Source: Folioceros fuciformis (Eukaryota > Anthocerotophyta > Anthocerotopsida > Anthocerotales). Taken from it: a DNA stretch of 61,857 nucleotides. A program made the position numbers and the translations under genes. Below the pieces are notes generated by a model. It was not told the origin of the DNA. It saw only the letters and a program-made list of their open reading frames with translations, and made no database searches. Below, piece by piece: positions 11,836 through 23,400 of the stretch; the first letter of the stretch is position 1, and the number at the start of each line of letters is the position of its first letter. The DNA is taken from contig JBNGIO010005482.1 in the NCBI GenBank assembly GCA_049999805.1, positions 1 through 61,857 of the forward strand. The letters are read 5' to 3'.

Positions 11836-13731
11836 CGGCCTACACCTTTGTTAATCGTTTCTCAACTACTTCATCTGGCCAGGGTGCAGCTAGCAGCTCC
11901 GAGAGCGTAGAGTCGCAGAGAAGGTGGCTGGGAAGAAGCGCGCACGAGCCCGAGTCAAAAAACCCATCACCCCAAAGAGGAAAATCCTGTACCACTGCAC
12001 TCTCGACTTCCCGATAACCCGACCTCTACGCCGGCGATGTGTAGACACCGTCAGTCAAGGTATGGCAAGGCAAGGCGAGCCACAGTGACAACACGGCAGC
12101 AAACGGCGAGGAACGGGCACGAATGCACGCAGTTCACCAGCCTTGTGTATGCTGATCCTGCAAGTCGGAACTTCATCGGCCTGGCGGCGCGTGTCGTAAA
12201 TCGGCAGCAGCGTCTCCGTACCTCAACCCTTCCCGCCAACACCCAGCTCGCCTCCCCAACTCACTCCCACCCCCATATCCCAGCACTCTACCAACTGGAT
12301 CCCGCACACACAAGGTCTGCCCCTCCCCGCTACACAAACCCACGGATGCTCGCAGGTGCGGAGATGTGCACATCGAGGCTGTAGGAGCATGAGTCAACTG
12401 CTGTATTCTGCGTGCAGCTGAGAAGAAGGTGCGCTACAGGAGACCATGGAAGTGGTCATGAGGATCAGAAAGGAAGTAGCACGGGACACGCACAGGCTTG
12501 TACAGGGTTGCAGAGGGGTAGGCACCTGCACTCACAGGAATGGGAAGAGGACTGTGCAGGCCATGAAGAGCAGGCACCTGGACTCACAAACATTGAAAGA
12601 GGACTACAGGATCATGTGACGTTGGGCTGTTAACAGCCTTGGGGACATGTATGCGAAATTTTGTGAACTGGAAGGTTGTGCCCGGCTTTGGACAGCATGA
12701 CCACAGCGGATGTGATGACAAGACGTGCAGATTGTGGAGTTTTCAACAGTGTTGATCTGGTAAGACCCACCCATGGTATTCACGGCATGAACTGCCCTGA
12801 CTGCTTGGTACGCCTCCGCAAAGAATCACCCACAAGGGCCACAAGGGGTGAATCTGTGTGGACATCTGAACCAAGAAAGACCATGGTTGGCCTCACCACG
12901 GCACTTTTGCTTGCCTTCTGAAGTTCTCTCCGATGACGGAAGTGTATCGTAAAACCAGGCAGCCGCACTCACAAACTGGAAGACTGCTGCATACGAACAG
13001 ATTGTTGTGATAGGAAGAAAGGAAATCTAACACGAGCTAGACGCAAACTAGGAGGACCCCTGGAAGCATGCTACAGTGACGCAATGACATGGAACAGGGA
13101 TCGGGATATGTCAAAGTGACTTTGAAGAAACGACACTTTGCACCTGGACACAAATCTGGTGTCAGTTGCCAATGACGACCAACCTCCCCGTGTCCCCATC
13201 TCTCTCTGTGCTGGTCCCTTGCTACATGCCTGGGAGGCATACCAAACCACCAAGCACCCCTCTCACCATCTCTCTCTGTGCTGGTCCTACCTACATGTGT
13301 AGCACAGTCACGAGGCCTGAAAGTCGGTACGTGGAATGGCGCATCTGGCAGGCACCCGGATCCCAGCCGCTTCAAAACTGTCCAGAAGGGTGACCGGACC
13401 AGTAGACGGTGAATCCTCACCAATAAGCTGAACGAATTTGCACCGGAAGGCAAGGCAACAATGTCAGCAAATGATGGCTCGTATGTAGAGACGTCTATAT
13501 AAGGAAGGCCCTCTTACGACTTCTTCGGCGCGATACACGTATCATTAATCCGCGGCCCATCCAGCCTTGACGTCCGCTTGGGGTGCAGGTCTCTGGGTTC
13601 CGGGAGGAGATGCTTTCCGTCTTCAGATGCCGGGGTGCCCACATCTGCACTTCTATGTTCCTCCAGTCAAAACGCATGGGTGCAGTCGACACCCAGAACT
13701 GAGCAACGCTGAACACACGGGGGGCGAGCCC
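11836..13731. other. Intergenic region between the PPR gene and cyclin H
   Basis: No intact gene. A short PPR relic lies on the plus strand at about 12629-12760 (listed separately). The 13495-14058 minus-strand frame is a shadow of cyclin H exons. The final few hundred bases should contain the cyclin H promoter and 5' UTR. Confidence 0.5.
12629..12760 (+). pseudogene. PPR repeat relic
   Basis: The plus strand reads AVNSLGDMYAKFCELEGCARL, a diverged copy of the NSLVNMYAKCGSLEDARRV block of the intact PPR gene, then runs into stop codons. Its orientation is opposite to the intact gene, so it is not an extension of it. Confidence 0.6.
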
Positions 13732-16063
13732 ATGGCGGATTTTGCGACCTCGCGGCATCGTCTGCGGCTTCGTATAACCACGCAGGACCTGGTTTGTGTC
13801 CCTGCGACCGCACCTATCAGCTTGGTGGTCCGCACAAGAGAGTTGGGCGGTCCTGATCAGTGAGATTTGGCTGACCTCGCAGGCGGAGAAGCACAAGCTT
13901 GCGAATGAAAGAGCTATTCTGACGCTCCACAAAGTAATTCTTGCAGCACCGTGTGTGTGGTCAGGCAGAATTCTGGTACAGCAATCTGCTGAGGTGAATT
14001 CCGTGTCTGAAACAGTCTCTCTTCCTCGCAGTATGGCGCCACTCGCATGGATGCGCAATCAGATGGCTCCTCTGCGTATGCTGGAACAGAATTGGTGGAG
14101 GGAGAAGCTGGTGAGTTGTTGGATAAGCTGGAGGACGAGGTGGGGTGTCTGCGGCTGTTGCGGTGTAGTGACGAGCGTGTGAGTTGTGCTCAGGTGCTAG
14201 CAATAGAGGGTGTCTTCCCGAACCTCTGACGGTGGAGGAGGAGCTTTTGATTCTTAGGTTTTACGAGCAAAAGATTCTTCAAGTCTGTGCGGCTTTTAAG
14301 TTCCCTACCAAGGTTCAGGTGAGGACAGTGAGGCCATGTTGGGTTCAAGTTTCTCGTTGATCCTGGAAGTTGGCTTGGTGAGCGGCAATGGCTCGTCCTC
14401 ACACGGTATTCCGCTTCATGAAGGCTGCTGCCATAATCTACTTCAAGCGATTCTATCTGCGATGGTCTGTCATGGAGCACGACCCAAAGCATATCATGTA
14501 GGCTCTCTGTTTTCTGCATGGTCTGTTCGGGAATACAGCCGTTCTCTATGCAGTGGTCATGGTGATTCTCACCGCGATGATGATGTGGAAAACTGCAGGC
14601 TTACCTGTATATACGTTGCCTGCAAAGCCGAAGAGTCTCATGTATCAGCAGAGGAGCTGGGTAAGGGCATCAAGCAAGATCCGCAGGTTGTGCTGAAGAA
14701 CGAAATGGTGGTTCTTCTGGTGAGTACCTCGTCTGCAGCTGTTCATTCAAATCGATGTAACCGTTTTCACTGCTTACTCAAACCTCCAAGTGTGGTGCGG
14801 TAGGGTCTAGACTTCGAGTTGATTGTCTATGGACCTTATCGCTCGTTGGAAGGATTTTGCTATGAACTCGAGGTAACTTGGCGTGGTGAACAAGTTTTCT
14901 GGTGAGGTCTGGAGTTTAGGTTGTTAGGTCTTGTAGAGCCTTATTGGGTTGCAAAATCTTTTGGCTGTGCATGGCAGAGCTTTCTGCGGCGCACAGAGCC
15001 AAGTCCTGGAAGTAAAGTTCAGGTTGGCTCAACAAGCTGAATTGCTTTGCTTCTGTTTTGTGCTTGCACATGGCATTATGCCTCATGTGTAGAGCTCATG
15101 CCCTTCACCAGGAATTAAGAGATGCTGCTGTACGCGTCGCCAACTCATTAATGATGACAGATGTGCCGCTGCTACACACACCTGGTCAGGTATAATGCAT
15201 TGGTGATCGTATCTGTGTTAATGATACGGTACCTGTGAAATTTTGTTGTCTGATCGGTGCAATGTTTATTTGTTTTCTGTAGATCGCTCTGTCTTCCTTA
15301 AGAAAGGCAAATCAGGATTTGGGAAACAAGGTGGACATCGATAGGTACCTCGTCTTGTAATGCTGCATCTTCTAGAATTCGCTTGTGTGTTGCTGTAGCC
15401 GTGTAGTACCGGCCTTCTCACAACGGCTGAACCAATTGTAGATTCTTCAAACACATATGTGATCGGCAGAGGAATCATTCTGTGGCGGAGCTGACACAAG
15501 CTCTTAATGCCGTAGATGATGTAGTAAGTATTCTAACTCCATCTGAAACTAAAGGCATAATCAGTGGGCAATGGGCAGTTTTTCCCTTGCTGGTATCACA
15601 TGCCGATCCTGGGGGTACTTCGTTGCTGAGAACAGGCGAGAAGCACGAGGCAACCCATTGAAGAGGATGTGAAGCGCATTGATAGGAAGCTGAAGTACTG
15701 TCGGAACCCAGAACTCCAAGACGGGTGAGTTCAAGTTCTATGGCTCCCGTCCTGTTCCTGTTCCTGTGGGAGTGGTCCCTATGCTTCAATCAGACTAGAA
15801 CATGTTTGTGGCTGTGCAGGAACAAGAAAAGGGACCGGAAGGCAAAGCAGAAGCCGAAAAGGCCTGTCCAGGACACTGAAACAGTCTCTCAAGCGGACGC
15901 AGTCCCAGGGTATGTTAGTCATTGTTCAAGAAGCCCCATGCAGCTGCTGTTTTGTGTTCCCTGCCAAAATGTTAAACTCATCCCACTTATGCTCTTACCT
16001 TTTCGCCTCCTTGGCAGCGACAATCGGAAGAAACAGCGGACTGGGAACGCCGTGCTCCAATAA
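13732..16063 (+). CDS. CYCH;1: Cyclin H (regulatory subunit of the CDK-activating kinase / TFIIH)
   Basis: Cyclin H binds the D-type CDK-activating kinase and MAT1. The trimer phosphorylates other CDKs and, within TFIIH, the RNA polymerase II C-terminal domain in the nucleus. Fourteen exons join in frame: 13732-13791, 13883-13933, 14032-14110, 14194-14318, 14424-14497, 14599-14719, 14804-14872, 14978-15022, 15112-15189, 15283-15351, 15470-15523, 15636-15724, 15820-15909 and 16018-16063. They give 349 residues, the usual plant length. The N-terminus [20 protein letters not shown] matches the family start. Cyclin box 1 contains [39 protein letters not shown] and [20 protein letters not shown]. 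Cyclin box 2 contains [15 protein letters not shown] and [22 protein letters not shown] lysine-rich tail ends the protein. Exon 8 and the start of exon 9 are the least certain, because several acceptors are possible there. Confidence 0.93.
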
Positions 16064-17122
16064 TCCCACAGAGCCCACCTGATTCACCCAGGACAGTAGG
16101 ACTCATGTTTTAGGTGAGTGCCTACTACCATGGCTTGAGCCCTAGTATGGCTTTCTGTGTCTACACCAATGGTTTGTTTCTCCTGTCCTGCTGCAGCTCC
16201 TCTCTCTATTCCTTCACAGCGTGTGCAAGAACCACACAATGCGAACATCCTCAACCTCAGTTCCTTAGAAGCAGAGGACCCTACTGCACCTGCTAGGAAT
16301 TCTTAGGACTATCAACCAGGCCCACGAAGGCTGGAGCCAGAGCCTGACAAAAGCTGTAGTTGTTACTCCTCATACGTCCTCTTCAGAACTCAATTTTGCA
16401 CCACGACGTGAGTGCTGTGAAAATCTGCTCTTCGTGGTGCTGACTCCGCGCTTGCCACTTCCATCATCACTTCCAGTTGGATTGAGATTCCCACATCTGA
16501 TCGCAGATAAAATGTGAATATTCAGAGCGGACGACGTGGACGCAGTCTCGTCCTTGCGCAGGGATATGTTCGGCTATCGTCTCTCTTTCAATAAAGGTGT
16601 ACGAGCTAACGGAACGGAAGGAACGGGGCCCGTTACGTGGCTGTGGCCTCTGGGCCCTGCATAAAACCTCCGGCACCGGAGTAGCAAGGACCTTCGCGGG
16701 AGAACAGGGAGGCCAATCCACAAAATCTCCTCCCTCTCCCGCGGGTGCTGGCGCTGTCTCCCTGTAGGCACGGCGTCCTCTCCGCCCTGCTGTTGCATCC
16801 CCTCTCCAGCTAATGAAATCTCCGACGTTGAGGAAGGTCAGGCTCTCGCAGTCTTGCGGTTGCAGGAGATGGTGTAGTTGCATTCGGCAGCGTCGAAATC
16901 CGACTCTCGTTGACGTCTGGAGCTCTGGAATGTGCATTGCTCGAGGCTGAGGTCGAGGCTGGAATCATGCCATATGTTGCAGTGCACGGTGTGGAGGCGG
17001 GGAGAGGGTGGGGCGTGGTGTAGGAGAAAAGTGCTGAGAAAGGAGCATTTGTAGTGTTGTTTCAAGTTCGCTGCGGCGGTGGAAGACTGTGCTGAGCGGT
17101 TTTGACGGCGTTGGAGTGGAGG
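16064..17122. other. Intergenic region between cyclin H and the sigma factor
   Basis: The 3' UTR of cyclin H probably runs to about 16400. The remainder is GC-rich and has no recognisable gene. The minus-strand frame 16467-16937 (156 codons) has no detectable domain. The sigma factor promoter and leader should lie in the last few hundred bases. Confidence 0.5.
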
Positions 17123-19481
17123 ATGGCACAGGCGGCTATCAAGCCTGCTACCGTTGGGAGCTTTTTTCATCTTTCTGACAGCGGGCGTGGAAGATGGCCT
17201 GTAGGTGTAGCGGCGGGGCCCCAGAAGCGGGCATCCTGGAGGTGAGTGTGCTTGGTTTGGTTCGTGCATTTTTTCTGTTGGATAGGAGGATGTGCGATTC
17301 TGATACCTTTACATGTGCCGGCACGGCAGGTTTGTTTGTTGTGGACAGGATGTGAGAATGGGATTTCCGTCCAGGAGTGCGGGCGGGAGGCCGGTTGTGA
17401 AGGTGGATGCGGTTGCAACCGAAAATTGGATAGCTAGCGATGAGGCAGTGACAGCAGCTGCTGCTGAGCAGGCAATGGCTCTTGCTAGGGCTGCTGTGAA
17501 GGCAGCCAGGGATGTGGAAGCGCTGACCGCCAGGACGATGGCAGATTTTTCACTGGACTGCCTAGATGTGCAAGAGGAGGAGGAAGGCCTTGTTGATGCT
17601 TTTTATGACTCCAAGGACATTTTGAGGTTGAGGTTGGAGAGAGCGAGGCTGAGTGAAATGGAGAAGGCTGGCGCTGTGCAGGCGTTGCCGGGCGACGTGG
17701 ACCGGAGACTGGCAGATGTGGACAAGTTCGATCTGGAGTGGACGGAGAGTGATCTTATGGCGCTGTCGAATATGTCGTTGTTGTGCGACCAGAGTATCCC
17801 CGAGGCTGCAGAATATGCGGGCCCAGGGATTCAGCAGCCCGATGCTGAGCTTGACATCGGCAAGAGGCTCGAGGACTGCGAAGCAAACTCACCTGAAAAC
17901 GCTGTGGCCACTGTCTCGAGGCTTAGCACCAGGGAAGATGTGGCAGTGAAGTCAAATCGTCGGAAAGAGAGAGTGATGAAGAGAGAAAGGGCACTTGCCA
18001 AGGCAGAGAAGGCTGCCGCAGCCGTTGCGACTGCGGCTTCGTCAAGGACGAAGAAGTCATCGATCACCACAGATTCAGCAGGAGATCCTGTCCGAACCTA
18101 TCTTCGGGAGATTGGAAGGTCTCGCCTTCTCAGTGCTGCTGAAGAGGTGGAATTGTCTCAGGGCATCCAGGTAGATCCCTCAACTTGATGAGCATGACTG
18201 TATGAAGTGTTGTCTAGTGAGGATTCATGTGCGGTCAAACCGTTTTCGGAAGGCCTGTGCATTTGAGTTGTACTAATCCTAGGGGTTTTACAAAGTGCAG
18301 GACCTGATGAAATTGGAAGGAGTGAAGCGACGGCTGCATGAACAAATGGGCCGAGAGCCCACGGTCGCAGAATGGGGGAGGGCAGTTGGAATGTCGATAA
18401 GGCCCTTCGAGAACAGGCTCAATCGTGGTCAGGCTTGCAAGGATAAAATGGTGACCTCAAATTTACGGCTGGTGGTTTCGATTGCAAAGAAATATCAAGG
18501 TCGTGGCATGGCTTTCCAAGATCTAGTTCAGGTAATTGATGCACTGAATTTTGGTCTTGCCCCTGTGGAAACATGGCAAGCATTTTTTGCCATTTCCTGG
18601 CATTGACGGCGTTCTATGTTTGTAGGTAGGAAGCATCGGCTTAATTCGAGGTGCAGAGAAGTTTGATAGTACAAAGGGTTTCAAGTTTTCAACTTATGCT
18701 CATTGGTGGATAAGACAAGCAGTCACAAGAGCTATCGCAGATCAGTCTCGTATGATCCGTCTTCCGGTATTCTCTCCGCAGCCCTATCTTTTGCCTAGAG
18801 GAAGTTGGAACCGGTTACGAATGCAAGTCCTTGTTTTGACTCTCGCATCGCTGAAGTGGCGCTTCGTGTGACCTGCTTTTCCATTAGGTGCATCTGTTTG
18901 AGGTTATCTCTCGTATCAACAAGGCAAGAAAAATTGTTGCCCAAGAACATGGAAGGCCAGCTACCGATTCGGAGGTTGCAGAGCTAGTCGGTATGAGCGT
19001 GGAAAAGCTGAAACTAATCCTCAGATCTACCAAGGGCACTCAGTCAATGGAACGACCAATCGGCAGAGAAGGGGACAGTACCGTAGGGGTGAGATTTCCA
19101 TGTCATAGTGCATAGCGTGTACTGATTCACGCTGTGTACTATCTCTGATCTCCCTTTTACGTGCCTCCCCCCCTGTAGGAACTTGTCGCCGACGTGGAAA
19201 CAGAAACTCCTGAAGACGTCATATCTAAACGGCTCTTCAAACATGATCTGGATGTTGTCATGCGCACCCTAAGTGTTCGGGAAAGGGAGGTGCTGCGGCT
19301 GCGGTATGGGCTGGATGACGGGAGAATGAGAACGCTGGAGGAAATTGGCCATGTGTTTAAAGTCACTAGGGAGCGGATCCGGCAGATCGAAACAAAAGCC
19401 ATGCGGAAACTTAGACAGCCTGATCGCCATAAGGTCTTGCTTAACTATTTGGAATTTGCAAGCTCTAATGGGAGGAAGTAG
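17123..19481 (+). CDS. Plastid RNA polymerase sigma factor (sigma-70 family)
   Basis: A nuclear-encoded sigma factor that gives promoter specificity to the bacterial-type plastid RNA polymerase. Six exons join in frame: 17123-17241, 17330-18170, 18301-18531, 18626-18766, 18888-19088 and 19179-19481, giving 611 residues. The first about 60 residues are rich in Ala, Ser, Arg and Lys, as in a plastid transit peptide. A long acidic unconserved region follows, then a basic alanine-rich stretch. Region 1.2 begins at [18 protein letters not shown]. Regions 2.1-2.4 contain [43 protein letters not shown] and [20 protein letters not shown]. Region 3 includes [20 protein letters not shown]. Region 4 includes [18 protein letters not shown] and the helix-turn-helix [18 protein letters not shown]. 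Exon 2 has two in-frame acceptors (17330 or 17357), a 27-base difference. Which plant SIG class it belongs to cannot be settled by eye. Confidence 0.94.
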
Positions 19482-20438
19482 ATTTTGCTAATGTAGGCGT
19501 CGTGTAATTAATTGGATAGGCGACCGCTAATGGACGCGTGTCGTAGTATTCAAGTATCAGACCAGGCCAACCAGTATCCTAAGTAAACATTGGTTGACTG
19601 TGTACCAGGACCAGCGGGCCTTCGCCGGCACCGTCACGGCTGTTGTCGCAAGTTGTACAGCATCTGTCTAGTGTGTGTACTTAGACAGCAACTACTGGAT
19701 GAAAGTGACGCACGCGCGCTCAGATTTCCCCAGGCATCAGACATAGCACGTACCTACCTACAAGGAACTTGCATATATTTTATCTTATTTTAATTAAACT
19801 AATGAAACGACATAGCTCATCAAATAAACTGTACATTACTTACTATATATGTAGTTCCGACTATATATGAAGTTCCGAGGTAAGAAACCCCCCTGCCTTC
19901 TTCTTATGTCTGGTTTGCTCTCCTTCCCATTCCTTATAGATGTGGGTGGACTGAAGAAGTTTCCCTTTCTTTTGAATGGCTTTCCTCAAGGGTTTTTCTT
20001 TCTCCAAATGGCCTTAGTGAGGAGAGTATAAAGTAAGTCCCAGCAGAGTGAGGCTGTGTGTGAGTAGGGAGACGAGCGGGAGAGTCGTCGGGTTTGGGGT
20101 TAAGACAGGAACGGAAAAGGCGAAGGGAAGAAGGTTGTGTTATGTTAGGACAGGACAGGAAGGAGAGTTTGTTTTTCTTTTAATTTTTTTGAAGCGAGCC
20201 ATGCGTTCTACAAGCAGCGTGGGGCTGGGGCCTTGGGTTCCAAACGTGTGCGACAGATGAAGCGCGAGTGCGTCTGGTGCACGCTCTACAGTACGCAGGC
20301 GCAGGAGGCATTCGCTCCTGCTGCAGCAGAGGCATCGGCATCGGCAGCGTCTGGGTCATCGGCGGGAGGCAGGAGTTGGATCGAGCGGAGGACGAGGCGG
20401 GGGCGGGACCGGGGCCAGTTGGACTGGGTCTTGCACAC
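19482..20438. other. Intergenic region between the sigma factor and ATX
   Basis: No gene seen up to about 20200. A short direct duplication of ACTATATATG-AGTTCCGA occurs at 19841-19880. From about 20040 the DNA becomes G-rich and is probably leader of the ATX gene. An open frame upstream of the chosen ATG (from 20268) is in frame with it, so a longer N-terminus is possible. Confidence 0.5.
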
Positions 20439-23400
20439 ATGGTCGCAAAGCGCAAGATGGAGCTCGGAGCTCCTGCAGTAGTTGTGTATAGTCGGAAGCG
20501 GCCCAGAATGAGTGTGGAGTTGCCCGCAAGCTCTGAGGTGCCAATCTGCGACGTCTCGGACGGCCTGGTGTCGTCCACGGACCACAATGAGCCCAGCATA
20601 TCGTCCCCGGATCCCGCCAGGGTATCGTGCAAGAAGAGCAGGCGAGTGTTCGGGCTCAAGAGCCAAGACGGCAGTGCCGCCGAGGTGCGCACTCCCAAGA
20701 AGACAATTCCCAAGCGGAATGGGGATGTGCTGCTGGGCCAGTCGCCTGCCCCCGTGCGGCGCCGGGGAAAGAAAGGCGACAAAATTGAGACCGTAAAGGA
20801 GCTCAGGCTGTCGCCGCGCAGCAGGAAGCTCACGGATGCCATGGTGGAGTACCGCTTGCAGATTGCGCATCGACCTCCCTGGACAGAGTGAGTGATGTAG
20901 CAGTTACTTGGGATAGTTCCCGCCCTTGCTTCATGCCGCTCAGCTCTCTAACCCTCGTCGTGGTGTGTCTGTAGGGTTGATTTGGGGGCTGCCCGGCCCA
21001 AGGATTGTATCGGGAGGAGTTGTAAGGTGTGGTTTCGTTCGACGTTGTCTGACATTTTTTTTTTTTTTTGGTATTTTTGATTTTGGTCCTGCATTCTTTC
21101 CCTTGACCTAGCTCTTGCTGGTTCGTAGGTTTATTGGCCCATGGATAAGGTGTGGTATCCGGGTGTGATTCATGAGTATCAGGCGGTGACAAAGAAATAC
21201 AGGGTATGCATTTCTCTGCTTCCATTTTGTTTGTCAGTAGTCTGGGCTTCCTGTGGTTGATGGTTGTCGTCCGTGGAATGTCCTCAGATTGACTACGAGG
21301 ACGAGGAGAAGGAGTGGCTTGCTCTCGGGAAGGAGCGTATTAAGCTACGCCTTTCACCTCATGAGGGGAATTTGATGGGATGCCCTCTGAAGGAGATGCT
21401 TGGCCCGGACCACTACGTCAATACAGATGCTGAGCTTGCTGGCCTGACTCCTGGAAACTACGAACCGTTGACAGCCTTGGCCACGGAGCTCGATGATTTT
21501 CAACAGAGGGAGTATCAGTCTGGGGATGTTCTGTGGGCTAAAGTTAAGGGTTATCCTTATTGGCCTGCGTATCTTATGGATGAGGAGAACGCTGCCCAGT
21601 GTGGGCTGGAGCCAGCTGCCAAGGACGGCATGCTTCCCCTCCAGTTCTTTGGGAGCTATGACTATGCAAGGTGTGTGCAGGGCTATGATTGTGTGCAGCG
21701 TTCAGAAAATGTTCACATGATTCGTGTTTAGTAACACTGGAATTTCGGATTCACACGCAGGGTGCATGTTAGTAAGGTCCAACCGTTTCTTAGAGGACTG
21801 CTCGCCCGTCACCATTCCAAGTGCCTAAGACATGCCTTTCAGCTCGGCCTATTTGATGTATTCAGGTACAACACCGAATTCGAGTTTCCAGTGACAACCA
21901 CATGGAACTCTAGAGTTCCTGTTAGGGCTATTTTTATCGTGTGCTGACTAGTTTTCATCACTTGGGCTTTCTGCTATGTATAGGTACTTGAAGTCTGGGG
22001 GAAGCCTGCTTCCTGACAAGATGGAACAGTTGCAGATTGAAATGCTTAGGGCTCCCGCTCCGGAGGAGCTTGAAGGAGCTGAAGTGTTTATAACAGAAGA
22101 CAGGAAGCAGACAGCAAAGAAACCAGCGGGCAGCGTTATAGAATGCCCTTGCCAGTTCAATGACTTAACGGTCCTGAGTTTTGGTATGCTGCTCCTGGAG
22201 TGAGCTTTAGTAGTGTCAATGTCCTGATCTATGCAAGTTACGCGTTCTGCTTCCTTTCTCTCGTCCGAAAGGTTGCTAGTCTGAAATTTGGAGGTGTGGC
22301 AGGCGAAATTGTCAGAGACTCCGAGCACTTCCACAATGAGCAATACATTTGGCCTGAAGGATATAAGGCTGTTCGAAACTTTGTATCAATGAAAGGTGTG
22401 CACTCTGCTTTCCCTTCTTCTAGGTGTGTCTTATTCCCCCGTCTTCAATTTCTGACTACTTATTGCCTTGCAGATCCACAAACGATGGTCAGTTACGTGA
22501 TGGAAGTGCAAAGGAATCCAGTGTCACCACTGACACCGCTTTTCAAGCTCACCACAGATGATGGAAGCTGGGTGAGTATTCCAGTTGCTGGGTGGACCAT
22601 GTGGGCTGTCTTTCTGAGAGCTATGTGTTCGGTCTATGGTGTAGAGCCAGGTTCCTGGAGCCGTGTCAGTTGGTGATCTATCTCACGTAACTAAGCATAC
22701 ATGTGCAGGTTGAAGAAGCTACTGCTTCTAAATGCTGGGATACCGTATTCAAGAAGATCAGGAAACCTAGGGGTAAAAATGGCTGCAATGGAAGCCCGGT
22801 TGAAGAAAAACGTCGAAAAGGACCAGCTTTATTTGGATTCTCAAACCCTCGGATCTCAAAGATTATTCAGGTGCATGAGAGGAAGGATATGATCTTTTAG
22901 CAAATGCATTTCTTTTTCTTGTCTAACCAGCTGGTGTGTGCATTATAGGCTTTGCCATTTGCACGGGTTTGCAACAAGTTCACCGGGTGGATTGAAAAAT
23001 CCACGGAGGATGAAGAGGAACTTCTGCCAGCAGGTTATAAGCCTGTGGAAGTAGAATGGAAGCATCGAGACAGATGTAGTGTGTGCTACTTGGATGAGGT
23101 ACAGATCGGATATGCAGTAGGATTGGTAGTCTCTGACCAGAGGAACCCTTGTTCTGACTTCGTTTCTGTTGGCTCTTTTCATAGGAGTACGATGGTAATC
23201 TTCTTCTGCAATGTGACAGATGCAGGATGCTCGTAAGTTATTGGGTGGTATTGCTGTCGTTTCTGACTGCACAGGGCTTGTGATGCGTAGTTGATCTTCC
23301 ACTCTCTCTCTCTCTCTTGAATTAGCGATATGTCTCTCCTCTCAGGTACACATGAGGTGCTACGGAGAATTACATGTGCCAGATGGTGATTTGTGGCTTT

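Noticed and set aside
20180-20870. Two long minus-strand frames opposite the first ATX exon
   Set aside because: GC-rich shadow frames with no domain. The plus strand continues in frame into the Tudor-like and PWWP exons.
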